IMG/VR virus record: IMGVR_UViG_3300031766_001511
Coordinates: 1-56,118 of that record
From: a virus
Length of the DNA stretch: 56,118 nt
Direction: 5' to 3' (one strand)
This document shows, piece by piece, positions 1-7,943 of the stretch. The notes under the pieces were generated by a model. It saw nothing but the letters and a program-made list of their open reading frames with translations, was not told the DNA's origin and made no database searches. The position numbers and the translations under genes were made by a program. Numbering within the stretch: the stretch's first letter is position 1; the number at the start of each line of letters is the position of its first letter.

Positions 1-522
1 AACAAGAGGTACCGTTACTCCGTCAGGGTATAAATCAGGTAATTCAGATAACTCATTAGTATCTTGAATATTTAAAAGTCGACATACAACATTGACACCT
101 GTTTTTGGTAAATTAAATTCAAATAAGCCCTTTTCATTAGGTTTTATCTTAGTTTTTTCAATGTTTAATTCATCTAAAGCCACCTTAAAATTAAAATCCT
201 TACCTGTTTTTGGGTCTTTTAATACAAAGTTATAGTCAGAACCAAACGCAGTATTTCTTAAAAATATTAATACAGCCTCGGCGTCCCCATCTAATAATTC
301 GTTAACATTAAAATCAGGTTCGTAAATTTTATTTTTTAGTAATGTCATCACTAAGTTTTTACTTCCTGAATTAGATAATAATAAGTTTTCATCCTGAGCG
401 GTTAAATAACCGACTTTAAGTGATTTTTTCTTATTAGTGTAAAAAATACCTTGCGATGGTAATGGTACCACATCGTGTGGTAAATTCATATTTGCTTGTC
501 CGTATTGTTTTCCTTGGTCCAT
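1..522 (-). CDS. T4 baseplate family protein (gp26/gp51-like), 3' end outside window
   Basis: An open frame runs without a stop from an ATG at 522 to the window edge (174 codons), so the C-terminus is missing. The N-terminus has the pattern LPSQGIFYTNKK, followed by GYLTAQDENLLLS and LVMTLLKNKI. This is the typical layout of the T4 baseplate hub family (gp26/gp51, Pfam T4_baseplate): a 'LPS.G.FY' opening, then an acidic 'LT..DE.LL.S' helix. In T4 these proteins help assemble the baseplate hub. It lies downstream of the tail tube gene on the same strand, which fits a tail-assembly block, but a terminator separates the two. Family assignment is by motif memory, not by a search. Confidence 0.65.
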   Translation of the reverse strand, partial: MDQGKQYGQANMNLPHDVVPLPSQGIFYTNKKKSLKVGYLTAQDENLLLSNSGSKNLVMTLLKNKIYEPDFNVNELLDGDAEAVLIFLRNTAFGSDYNFVLKDPKTGKDFNFKVALDELNIEKTKIKPNEKGLFEFNLPKTGVNVVCRLLNIQDTNELSELPDLYPDGVTVPLV

Positions 523-540
523 AATAGTTTATTTAAATAA

Positions 541-574
541 AAAACCATAGAAGTTCAATGACCTCTATGGTTTT
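541..574 (-). terminator. Rho-independent terminator after tail tube gene
   Basis: A perfect 10-bp inverted repeat (AAAACCATAG ... CTATGGTTTT) with a 14-base loop. Read on the minus strand it is followed by a T-rich tract (TTTTTTATTT). It lies directly downstream of the tail tube stop codon. Confidence 0.8.
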
Positions 575-616
575 AAATATACAATTGATTGGTTTATTAT
601 CAATACTTGTTTTATA

Positions 617-1105
617 TTAGTATACCAAAATACATCTATCAGGACGTAATGTAGCTGTAATAGTAGCTAACGCATCATCACTATATCCTAAACTATCGAA
701 ATTAACATCAGTTAAAAATGTTCCTTGTAGAATCCATTTTTCAACCGCCACACCTGTTGGGTCTAACATCTCTAGGTCTAAGTCTTTCTTATAACCTGCA
801 GCATATCCCATACGTCCTGTTACGGACTCTGAATGTAATCTAACCCACTCCATTAACGCTTGTGACGCTGATGGTCCAATTGGGTCACGGAATGTAACGT
901 TTATCGTGTTCCACACGAATCTACCTGCTACGTATGTAGAGGTGTTTAAAAAAGGAATCTCTGTTGACCCGATTTGGATGTTAGGTCTTGATGTAGACTC
1001 AACATACCAAGAATTAATACCCAATGAAGATGGAAACGATAGTATAAATCGGTTCTTCCTTTTTGGTTCATAGGGAACGGGCATTTTCATTAATAAGTCT
1101 GCCAT
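617..1105 (-). CDS. gp19: Tail tube protein (gp19-like)
   Basis: 162 residues, close to T4 gp19 (163). The tube protein polymerises into the inner tail tube through which DNA passes; the sheath contracts around it. The sequence shows the usual N-terminal segment (PVPYEPKRKNRFILSFP), a central 'VWNTINVTFRDPIGP' beta segment and the 'LHSESVTGRMGYAAGYKKDL' stretch typical of T4-like tubes. The gene has its own terminator downstream and a TATTTATA element 36 bases upstream, so it is probably expressed as a single late gene. It sits on the same strand as the sheath gene, as in T4, but a HAD-like gene and a small gene lie between them. Confidence 0.93.
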   Translation of the reverse strand: MADLLMKMPVPYEPKRKNRFILSFPSSLGINSWYVESTSRPNIQIGSTEIPFLNTSTYVAGRFVWNTINVTFRDPIGPSASQALMEWVRLHSESVTGRMGYAAGYKKDLDLEMLDPTGVAVEKWILQGTFLTDVNFDSLGYSDDALATITATLRPDRCILVY

Positions 1106-1141
1106 TGTATTTTGGTTTTATATTTCTTTAGTTTATTTAAT

Positions 1142-1149
1142 TATAAATA
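1142..1149 (-). promoter_or_regulatory. TATTTATA element upstream of tail tube gene
   Basis: Reads ATATTTATAAT in the gene's direction, 36 bases before the start codon. One of about a dozen such intergenic elements in the window; putative late promoter or leader element. Confidence 0.4.
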
Positions 1150-1225
1150 TCCAGTTTAAAAGTTTTTCTATTTACTTTTATTTTTTTTTCAGTAATCTAC
1201 TAGAGCAAATAAAATATAATAATAA

Positions 1226-2077
1226 TTATACTTCTTTTTTATCTCCTCCTTTAGTTAAATACATTTTAACTGGTTTATCTTTATATTCTTTATCTAAAAA
1301 TGCTTTAATCTTTTCTACATTGCCTGGGTCATCGTCAGAAAACCCAATCATAGGTATGAAATTATTTTTTATATCATTTTTAAGAAAGGCTTTTTTACCA
1401 ATTCTTTCACTCATTTCTTTCACATACGCGATAAAACTCCTTAAAGCTTTAATTTTACCCTCTTCAGGGTCAGCAGCGTTACCTTCACCATATGTTACAG
1501 GATGGTATTTATTTAAATCCAAATAATCATTAATCATTACGGACGAATCCTTTTCCTCGTCACCCGACATATTACGATACTTTTTAAGATTGTCAATTAA
1601 AGACTCCTTGCTAATACCGTTATGGTTAGTCACAATCATATTATAAATCGCTTCACGTAATACCGATGGTGTGTGACCTCTTGCAGTGATTATTGAAAAA
1701 ATTGACCCCCCGTTTATCGCTTCAACAAAATCATTCCACGATGGACCTGGTTTTGCTAATAGGGAGTCCACTATAAAGGCGTTATCACCCTTAACTCCGA
1801 AATTTCTGTAAGGGTCATCGGCATACCCTACAATCATTTTACCCTTATATTCAAAAGGTTCTTTACCAATCATACCTCGATAGTCGGCGAAGTCTTCTGT
1901 TGACATTCCCACCTCCTCGTCCTCATCGGACAAAAGTATGATTTGTGTCGGCATAGTCGCAATATTATCATCCCAATCAAAAGCATAATACTTTAAATCG
2001 GGATTACCTTCAGGGTCAAACCCTTCTTGTAATTTTTTTTCGTGATAAAATTCTCTAATAACCTTCTTTAAACTCAT
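1226..2077 (-). CDS. HAD-superfamily-like protein in the tail operon
   Basis: 283 residues. Three HAD-type motifs are visible: an Asp-rich motif I at residues 34-38 (FDWDDN), a 'SIITARGH' segment resembling motif II, and 'GFSDDDPGNVEKI' resembling motif IV (DDxxxN). The fold is therefore probably a Rossmann-like HAD phosphohydrolase; the substrate is unknown. Motif I (DWDDN) keeps both Asp residues, so catalysis is possible. The gene lies between tail tube and sheath genes on the same strand, an odd place for an enzyme, and may be made late. The N-terminus (MSLKKVIREFYHEKKLQE) is a short amphipathic stretch ending in LQE, a possible prohead-protease site. Whether it is in the virion is not shown by sequence. 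Confidence 0.6.
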   Translation of the reverse strand: MSLKKVIREFYHEKKLQEGFDPEGNPDLKYYAFDWDDNIATMPTQIILLSDEDEEVGMSTEDFADYRGMIGKEPFEYKGKMIVGYADDPYRNFGVKGDNAFIVDSLLAKPGPSWNDFVEAINGGSIFSIITARGHTPSVLREAIYNMIVTNHNGISKESLIDNLKKYRNMSGDEEKDSSVMINDYLDLNKYHPVTYGEGNAADPEEGKIKALRSFIAYVKEMSERIGKKAFLKNDIKNNFIPMIGFSDDDPGNVEKIKAFLDKEYKDKPVKMYLTKGGDKKEV

Positions 2078-2085
2078 CTTTCTAC

Positions 2086-2229
2086 TTAGTTTTTCTTATT
2101 AATTTTTACCATTAGTCTCTCTAATTGTGACTCAGATATAACAATATTCTGAGGTTTTTTAGAAAAAGACTTTTTTCCGTCAGACTTTACGTTTAACGAC
2201 TCGTTAAGTGTTTTTTTCTTGAATTCCAT
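2086..2229 (-). CDS. Small lysine-rich protein with ISESQL motif
   Basis: 47 codons from ATG at 2229 to TAA at 2086, between the HAD-like gene (8 bases away) and the sheath terminator. Very rich in Lys, Ser and Asn. The C-terminal half contains 'NIVISESQLERLMVKI', which resembles the N-termini of the genes at 46430 (TITENELIEII) and 54234 (VINESQLLRLF). Function unknown. No Shine-Dalgarno; A-rich upstream region. Real-gene status rests on tight packing and the recurring motif. Confidence 0.5.
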   Translation of the reverse strand: MEFKKKTLNESLNVKSDGKKSFSKKPQNIVISESQLERLMVKINKKN

Positions 2230-2260
2230 TTTATTTTTGTTTAAACGTTTAATTGGCTAA

Positions 2261-2282
2261 GAGGAGGGAATTAACCCTCCTC
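2261..2282 (-). terminator. GC-rich hairpin after sheath gene
   Basis: Eight-base inverted repeat GAGGAGGG / CCCTCCTC with a six-base loop, 23 bases past the sheath stop codon. No strong T-run follows on the minus strand, so it may be a 3' stabilising or weak terminator structure. Confidence 0.55.
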
Positions 2283-2287
2283 CTTAA

Positions 2288-2295
2288 TATAAATA
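2288..2295 (-). promoter_or_regulatory. TATTTATA element between sheath and small ORF
   Basis: Reads CTATATTTATATTAAGG on the minus strand, 58 bases before the ATG at 2229 and just after the sheath stop; the hairpin at 2261-2282 lies between it and that ATG. The spacing is longer than in most copies of this element. Confidence 0.3.
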
Positions 2296-2305
2296 TAGTT
2301 AGTTA

Positions 2306-5300
2306 TTAAATATCTTCAAAAGATGCTCCTGTAGGAGTAATCAAGAATTCAATATCTATAAATTCAAGTGCTCTTGTTGGTTTCAAGTAAATTTTACCTG
2401 TTAACGTATTAGAGTCTAAATCTTCAGGTGTATTTGAAACTGTAACTCTAAAGTCAATCAAACCTCTGTCTCTTCTAATACTATCTAAGATAGGATTAAC
2501 TGAGTCTAAGAACTCTTGTCTAACTTGTTCATCGTTTTGTTCGAATAATAATCTTACCGCTACTGCCGAAATTAACTTACGTGCTTGTAGTAATAATCTT
2601 CTAACATTTATTCTATCAAGTGCAGATTCTTTAATCTGTAAAGTTTTGTTACCCCAAATAACTGTACCAACATCAGAGAAGGTTGCTATCGGGTTTAATC
2701 TACCTTGATAAAGTGTATCTCTATCTTCTTGTGTTAGTTTTTTACGTGCTTTAACAGAATTAACTAAACCTCTCGTGTAACCCGCTGATGCGAACCATGG
2801 GAAAGCGATGTTGTCTGTTAATGCTAAGTTTCTAACAACTTCACCTGTTGGTGGAAGATAAATCTGTGTATTATTAACCGTATCTCTTGTAAGAATCCAT
2901 GGGTAATAAGTTGCAGTGTAGTTAGAGTCAATTCCTGTATCCTCTAAATTATCTACCGCCTCTTCAGGATAAATGAAGTCCGTATCGAAATTCCCTAAAG
3001 AAGGTGTAAACATATTATAATCAGGTGTTGTACAAATATAAACTGAATCCGCTCTGTCCTGTTCAATCATGTCAATTGCTGACTCAACTAAATTTGAGTT
3101 GTTAACATAATCAATACCAGGTGTAGTAAACACGTTAATGTTAACTGATTCAGGATTATTGAATGTGTACTGACCCCATAAGTAAGCGTAATAATCAGTG
3201 TTAGCCCAAGTTAATTTATCTGGACCTACAATTTGTTTAAAAGCTCCCCACCCTGTTGCAGTTGGATAAGTTATTGATGGTGCAGCACCTGCTCTAAATC
3301 CAGCTGCACCTAATTGGTACCTGTCACCATTAGTTCTATATTGCCTGTAAATGTCCCATCCGTCAAAACCTCCTGATGGTACAACAGTGAACTTACGTGC
3401 ATTTAATCTATAATATGGGTTACTTTCACTTTGAGGTTCCCCGTCAAAACTAGCGTCACCAACTTCAAAAGCGGTTTCACCTGAAGTAACATAGTTAGAT
3501 GAAATTAAAATAACCGTTGCTCCTGAATCCATATGGTAACCTTTAGTTAGGTAAGACCATGGTTGTGAATCAGTAGCGGTCGCTAAATTAGTAGGATTTT
3601 GTTTTCCTTTATATGATAAGAAATCCGCATCTATACCTGCGGTGTTAGAAACACCTAAGTATGTTCTTCTTACTCTATCACCTGAACTTCTTGTTTCATT
3701 GTCTGTACCTGAAGCCGCACCAAATGGTGGGTTCCAAATAACTTCACCCGGTGTGTCATATTTTGTTTTATATTCTAAGAATGGTGATTTAACCCCTGAA
3801 TACTGTCTAGTTTGATATCCTCTAAACCCACAAGGTAGTGAATCCATAGGTGCATCTTCATTCATTTCTAACATTATAAATCTTGACCTTAATTCAAATT
3901 CACCATTAGATGTACCAATTTTCTTAGCTACAAAACTATTTTGGTTGATATCCATCGTACAGTTAGTGAATTTCTCTAAAACTACAGGATTTGCGTCTGT
4001 ATCGAAGAAATCACGTACTACAACATCAAAGGTTCCATTATTAAATGAGATATTCATAATTGAAACTTTTACCTCTCTGTTTGCAGCATTACCGTCAGAT
4101 ATTGTTATAACTTTAAACATATCATAAACTTGGTTACCTCTCAGTTCTGAAACAAAATATGGAGTTTCAGGTGTTTGATATTGTTCTAAATACCAACCAA
4201 TACTTGTGTTAGTTCCTAAATCTTGTCTCGCACTTGGTAAATCAGTTAGTGTACAATTTAAACCACGAACACGACCTAATCTATAACCAGTATTTAATAA
4301 GTTATAATATTCTTCTTCTACGAATAAAGGTACTTCAGATTTTGGTTTTGCAAAATTCGATTTTCCGAATACCTTTGATAGGTAATTGGAATTAGATACG
4401 TTAAATGATGTTTGGAAAAAGAAATTATCTCCATTTGCAGTTGTTGCTGAAAGACCAAATGTAGAGAAAGGGTTAGTATTAACCTCCGAGTAAACACCCG
4501 TACAATCCATGTTAACATCAGTTAATCCTGATACTTCATATACAGGACCATCATCAGAAGTATATGTATCGATACCTCGTGAACGTAAAGTTGCTACTAC
4601 CACATCATGATAATCATTATACGGTGTACCTGTATAATTAGTTACGTAAACTTGAGCGGTCCCTTGATATTCGAGACCAACCGTATTTACTAACGTGGTT
4701 ACACCAAAGCCGAAACCTGTACCATTATAAACACCATTAGATTCTGTAAATAATGCGTAATACCATGGGTCGTTTACTGAGTCAGTTAATTCTATTGATT
4801 CAAACTGTATATTTTCAACACCTAAAACATTTACGTTACTTACGTAATTAGGTGTAGTAGTTACTCCTGTAATATTATCATATGTGGTCGAATCGACTGC
4901 TCCCCAAAAATAGGAGGTTTGTCCCGAATTTGCGTTGTTTACAATTTCAGAATAGAAATAACCTTCCATATCTGATTGTAAAGTTGATTCACCGCCAGTA
5001 TATGTTGTATATGAATCTGTTATCACACCTTGAATTGAAGCGGGTAGACCACCATAATTGGTGATAGCCACACTTGTAGATGTTCCTGAAACTCCGGAGA
5101 ATGACACTGTAAATGGTCCAGTTTGTCCCGTAGCGGTCGTTCCTGAACTATCTAAGTTACCGATAGTTGTTATTGACCATGAAGGTCCTGCGTCATACCC
5201 TGATAATCCAAGTACCCTTGTTACAAACAATTGATTTGATTGTTGTAGATAAGACTTAGCTATATAAGCCGCCTCATACTTAGGTATCTGAGTATTTACA

Positions 5301-5500
5301 AATTTAGTTGGATTTGTACCACCAAAATAGGATTGGAACTCATCGTAATTAGTAATGAAAATCGGCTCGAATGCTGGTCCCGAAATTGTTTCACCTACTA
5401 ACCCAAGAGTTGTTACTCCTACACTTTGTGCTACAAAACTTAAATCTCTTTCTGATGTATAAACACCCGGAGATACGAATACTTTGTTAGATGTCGCCAT
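2306..5500 (-). CDS. gp18: Contractile tail sheath protein (gp18-like)
   Basis: 1064 residues, considerably longer than T4 gp18 (659). The sheath contracts to drive the tube through the cell envelope. The N-terminus (FVSPGVYTSERDLSFV) and the opening domain 'GLVGETISGPAFEPIFITN' are typical of T4-like sheaths. The C-terminal domain is also typical: 'NVRRLLLQARKLISAVAVRL' and 'DFRVTVSNTPEDLDSNTLTG' followed by 'KIYLKPTRALEFIDIEFLIT'. The extra length is in the middle (roughly residues 100-600) and is rich in Thr, Ser, Gly and Tyr; it probably forms outward-facing domains. The start follows two adjacent AT elements (5525-5540). A hairpin follows the stop. Confidence 0.93.
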   Translation of the reverse strand: MATSNKVFVSPGVYTSERDLSFVAQSVGVTTLGLVGETISGPAFEPIFITNYDEFQSYFGGTNPTKFVNTQIPKYEAAYIAKSYLQQSNQLFVTRVLGLSGYDAGPSWSITTIGNLDSSGTTATGQTGPFTVSFSGVSGTSTSVAITNYGGLPASIQGVITDSYTTYTGGESTLQSDMEGYFYSEIVNNANSGQTSYFWGAVDSTTYDNITGVTTTPNYVSNVNVLGVENIQFESIELTDSVNDPWYYALFTESNGVYNGTGFGFGVTTLVNTVGLEYQGTAQVYVTNYTGTPYNDYHDVVVATLRSRGIDTYTSDDGPVYEVSGLTDVNMDCTGVYSEVNTNPFSTFGLSATTANGDNFFFQTSFNVSNSNYLSKVFGKSNFAKPKSEVPLFVEEEYYNLLNTGYRLGRVRGLNCTLTDLPSARQDLGTNTSIGWYLEQYQTPETPYFVSELRGNQVYDMFKVITISDGNAANREVKVSIMNISFNNGTFDVVVRDFFDTDANPVVLEKFTNCTMDINQNSFVAKKIGTSNGEFELRSRFIMLEMNEDAPMDSLPCGFRGYQTRQYSGVKSPFLEYKTKYDTPGEVIWNPPFGAASGTDNETRSSGDRVRRTYLGVSNTAGIDADFLSYKGKQNPTNLATATDSQPWSYLTKGYHMDSGATVILISSNYVTSGETAFEVGDASFDGEPQSESNPYYRLNARKFTVVPSGGFDGWDIYRQYRTNGDRYQLGAAGFRAGAAPSITYPTATGWGAFKQIVGPDKLTWANTDYYAYLWGQYTFNNPESVNINVFTTPGIDYVNNSNLVESAIDMIEQDRADSVYICTTPDYNMFTPSLGNFDTDFIYPEEAVDNLEDTGIDSNYTATYYPWILTRDTVNNTQIYLPPTGEVVRNLALTDNIAFPWFASAGYTRGLVNSVKARKKLTQEDRDTLYQGRLNPIATFSDVGTVIWGNKTLQIKESALDRINVRRLLLQARKLISAVAVRLLFEQNDEQVRQEFLDSVNPILDSIRRDRGLIDFRVTVSNTPEDLDSNTLTGKIYLKPTRALEFIDIEFLITPTGASFEDI

Positions 5501-5524
5501 TGTGTAATTTTTTTCTTAAGTTTT

Positions 5525-5540
5525 TATTTATAGATAAATA
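5525..5540 (-). promoter_or_regulatory. Double late-promoter-like element upstream of sheath
   Basis: On the minus strand the sequence reads TATTTATC immediately followed by TATAAATA. The TATAAATA copy has the T4 late-promoter orientation and ends 24 bases before the sheath ATG. A similar arrangement precedes the scaffold gene. Confidence 0.5.
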
Positions 5541-5577
5541 TTAGCAAAAAGATGAAAAAACTATTACATAAAGAGTA

Positions 5578-5585
5578 TATTTATA
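5578..5585 (+). promoter_or_regulatory. TATTTATA element upstream of the RHH gene
   Basis: GTATATTTATATAG, 49 bases upstream of the ATG at 5635. Read on the opposite strand it is TATAAATA, 77 bases from the sheath start, so the direction of action is uncertain. Confidence 0.3.
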
Positions 5586-5634
5586 TAGAGTAGGAAAAAA
5601 TTCTACCTTTTTTCTACTTTTTAAAAAAACATGG

Positions 5635-5784
5635 ATGAGTAAAATAAAAAACATAAAAATTTCACCTGAGTCACATAAGACTTTAAAACTATACTGCGAA
5701 AAACACGGTTTAAAGATTTATAAATTCTTAGAAAAGTTAATTGAGGATAATTGTAAAGAAGTTAGAGATATCTACGGAGAGTAA
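5635..5784 (+). CDS. Small ribbon-helix-helix-like protein
   Basis: 49 codons, ATG at 5635 to TAA at 5782-5784. The start KNIKISPESHKTLKLYCEKHG followed by LKIYKFLEKLIEDN has the pattern of a ribbon-helix-helix (Arc/MetJ/CopG) unit: one beta strand, then two helices separated by a turn around 'KHGLKI'. Such proteins bind DNA as dimers. It is a lone plus-strand gene inside a minus-strand tail block, with its stop codon touching the stop codon of the next minus gene. An upstream ATG at 5631 is out of frame and stops after three codons, so 5635 is the start. A role as a local transcription regulator is an inference. Confidence 0.6.
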   Translation: MSKIKNIKISPESHKTLKLYCEKHGLKIYKFLEKLIEDNCKEVRDIYGE

Positions 5785-6825
5785 TTATAGAAGTCTAGCT
5801 TTAGATTTTAATACTGACTGTTTGGTTATATCTATTTTAACTACATCAATCTTAATCTCATCATTAGTTGATACCTTTATTGTTGCGATATCATCACCAA
5901 TATAGTTATCATTAATATAAACGGAATAACTATCTACATTAGACGTTTCTAATATTGTTAAATCAATTTCATATCTGTAAGTTTCAGTTAAAGATTCTAA
6001 ACCACTAACAAAAATAATGTCTAAATCAAAATCACTTGGATTCGAAGGTAATTTCTCAACTCTCTTACCAGTATTAAGTAAATCAACCTCAAATATAGTT
6101 GCGGTTCTAGATATTGCAGGAGACACCTCAAACTCTTCTTCATCTAATAAGAATCCCATCATTAAGAATTCGTAGTTTTGTACGTAGTATTTTCTTTTCT
6201 CAAGTTCTAAAACGGATTCGTCAGATGAACTGTTTAATATCATTGGTATATAGTGACCCTTTATTTCTGTATACGCTTGTCTAGATGAAAATTTCTGTAA
6301 TACCTTTTTATTAAAGTCATTTAACTCTCTCATTCTATTACAGAATATTTTTACATTGTAAGTAATATCTACAGGAACGGGTTGAGGTATTTTATATATG
6401 TCCATTCCTTTTCTTTGTCCGTCCCACGTTGGTACTTTAGCGTAATAGAATTGTCTTCTATTTGGTATTGTATATTGTAATGATGGATTTGTCCCAAACT
6501 TAACATCGGGGTTTCTAACCGTGGCAACAAAAGGGGGTTTAATATTTTTATCTAAATCCTGAAAATTCCAAGTCTCAGTAAACTGAGCCCAATTTTGTGT
6601 GGTTATAATTAAATCTATATTTTTTATATTCTTCCCGTTTACTGAAATACCTAATTCGTCTCTAACAAAATCTAACATACCCCTATCTAAATCTGCATGT
6701 AAAATGGATTTTGGTAAATAGGTACCATCTTCTTGAATTTGTTCAAGTAGTTCCTCTCTTCTCTGATGTAAAATTTTATCAGGAGTTAAAGGTAAATATT
6801 TTTTTACATTTTTAGGTAGTCCCAT
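5785..6825 (-). CDS. Putative tail sheath stabiliser/terminator (gp15-like)
   Basis: 346 residues. A central stretch has the general pattern of T4 gp15: 'PVPVDITYNVKIFCNRMREL' (beta strand, then helix), then 'GHYIPMILNSSSDES' and 'YYVQNYEFLMMGFLLDEEEF'. In T4, gp15 caps the tail tube and sheath and joins the tail to the neck. The position fits: downstream of two other putative neck genes and upstream of the sheath, matching T4 order 13-14-15-18-19. The C-terminal 80 residues are beta-rich and end in basic residues. Assignment is by pattern and gene order; it could instead be another head-tail connector. It overlaps the upstream gene by one base. Confidence 0.5.
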   Translation of the reverse strand: MGLPKNVKKYLPLTPDKILHQRREELLEQIQEDGTYLPKSILHADLDRGMLDFVRDELGISVNGKNIKNIDLIITTQNWAQFTETWNFQDLDKNIKPPFVATVRNPDVKFGTNPSLQYTIPNRRQFYYAKVPTWDGQRKGMDIYKIPQPVPVDITYNVKIFCNRMRELNDFNKKVLQKFSSRQAYTEIKGHYIPMILNSSSDESVLELEKRKYYVQNYEFLMMGFLLDEEEFEVSPAISRTATIFEVDLLNTGKRVEKLPSNPSDFDLDIIFVSGLESLTETYRYEIDLTILETSNVDSYSVYINDNYIGDDIATIKVSTNDEIKIDVVKIDITKQSVLKSKARLL

Positions 6826-7385
6826 TATTTTACAGTTTCACTTATAAAAAATACTTTATTCTTAGAGTTAATCATTTCAACCTCGTTAGCATTGTAAATT
6901 GGTTCCTCACCATCTTTTCTAACGAATGAGTCATACTTATACGGATTATACGTTATCACATTCTCATTTGGCTCATCAGGTAAGTTTTCACACGGAAACG
7001 TACAAAAATCCATTAAAGTTCCAATCACAAAGGCATGTACATTTTTTCTCATTTCATCTCTTACTTTTTCTTTACCTCCTTGTCGTACTCTAAATTCAAC
7101 ATCTTTTAATTTAACATAATCGGCATACATTACAATTTTATTTTTATATGATACTGAAAATGTGTGTTTATGTAAGTTATAGTATACCATAACTTTTTTA
7201 CCTATATAATTAACTTCTTGATTATCGTTACCACATTTATGACAGATATACGGGTCGTGGCCACCGTCACTTAAATCCCAAGACCACCCACAATCATCAC
7301 ACACAACTTTTTCACCTTCAATACCTTCACACATATGTGACATACGGGTTTTAATAAAATTTATTTCTTTTAGTAATTTTTTCAT
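6825..7385 (-). CDS. Zinc-ribbon phage protein of unknown function
   Basis: 186 residues. The N-terminal part carries two CxxC pairs, 'VVCDDCGWSW' and 'YICHKCGNDN', about 20 residues apart, which should bind one zinc ion. A second domain follows with 'GKKVMVYYNLHKHTFSV' (beta strands), 'ADYVKLKDVEFRVRQGGKEK' and a helix 'RKNVHAFVIGTL'. I recognise this pairing as one seen in large phages but know no function. The gene overlaps both neighbours by a few bases (start overlaps upstream stop), so it is co-translated with the putative neck genes. Its tail half is rich in Tyr, Asn and Glu. Confidence 0.6.
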   Translation of the reverse strand: MKKLLKEINFIKTRMSHMCEGIEGEKVVCDDCGWSWDLSDGGHDPYICHKCGNDNQEVNYIGKKVMVYYNLHKHTFSVSYKNKIVMYADYVKLKDVEFRVRQGGKEKVRDEMRKNVHAFVIGTLMDFCTFPCENLPDEPNENVITYNPYKYDSFVRKDGEEPIYNANEVEMINSKNKVFFISETVK

Positions 7386-7897
7386 ATTCCTCTAAATTCC
7401 CCGTCATTAACAGGTGCCGCAATTATACTTCGGTAAAATGGTTTATACCCACCATAAGTATGTTTATTGTCGCTAACAACACGACCATCATTAACAACAG
7501 AGTAATACCTTACTCGGTCCTCAGTTTCATAATAACCTAAATAATCGCCATAATCGATGTCAATATTTAACTCGTCTAACGCGTCTTGGTAAACACCAAC
7601 CTTTAAGTTACCTGGTTCTAATTGTGATAAATTAGCATTAGAATAATTTTGATTTTCAGGTGTCTCGATAGTTACGTATCCTTTAAATTCAACAGGAGGT
7701 AAAAACTGTATTCCGTCCTCTAAAGATTCTCCATACACATCATCGGTTTTAGTTTTTTGTCTATCGACCTTATATAGAACAACGGTGAAATGCATATCAC
7801 CTTCAAGCCATTCACGACCCATATTTTGTTCTAATCCAAAATCCTCGGAACCGAAAAACTTTTCTAAACGCGTTATTGGTATCTTTCTATTACTCAT
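7382..7897 (-). CDS. Putative neck / head-tail connector protein (gp14-like position)
   Basis: 171 residues. First gene of the minus-strand neck-tail block. Features: acidic, Tyr-rich; 'PGNLKVGVYQDALDEL' followed by 'IDYGDYLGYYETEDRVRYYS' and 'DNKHTYGGYKPFYRSIIAAP'. The pattern 'P+.GD++.Y.......Y.V' is seen in T4 gp14 and related neck proteins, which connect head and tail. Support is weak: it rests mainly on that pattern and on position upstream of the gp15-like and sheath genes. It is divergent from the helicase gene; a TATTTATA element lies 31 bases upstream. Confidence 0.45.
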   Translation of the reverse strand: MSNRKIPITRLEKFFGSEDFGLEQNMGREWLEGDMHFTVVLYKVDRQKTKTDDVYGESLEDGIQFLPPVEFKGYVTIETPENQNYSNANLSQLEPGNLKVGVYQDALDELNIDIDYGDYLGYYETEDRVRYYSVVNDGRVVSDNKHTYGGYKPFYRSIIAAPVNDGEFRGI

Positions 7898-7928
7898 ATA
7901 TTGATAAATAGTTAGTTTATAGTTATAT

Positions 7929-7936
7929 TATAAATA
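7929..7936 (-). promoter_or_regulatory. TATTTATA element in divergent neck/helicase intergene
   Basis: Reads TATTTATA towards the minus-strand neck gene (31 bases from its ATG) and TATAAATA towards the plus-strand helicase, only 7 bases from its ATG. The short helicase spacing makes the minus gene the likelier target. Confidence 0.4.
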
Positions 7937-7943
7937 TTAGATT

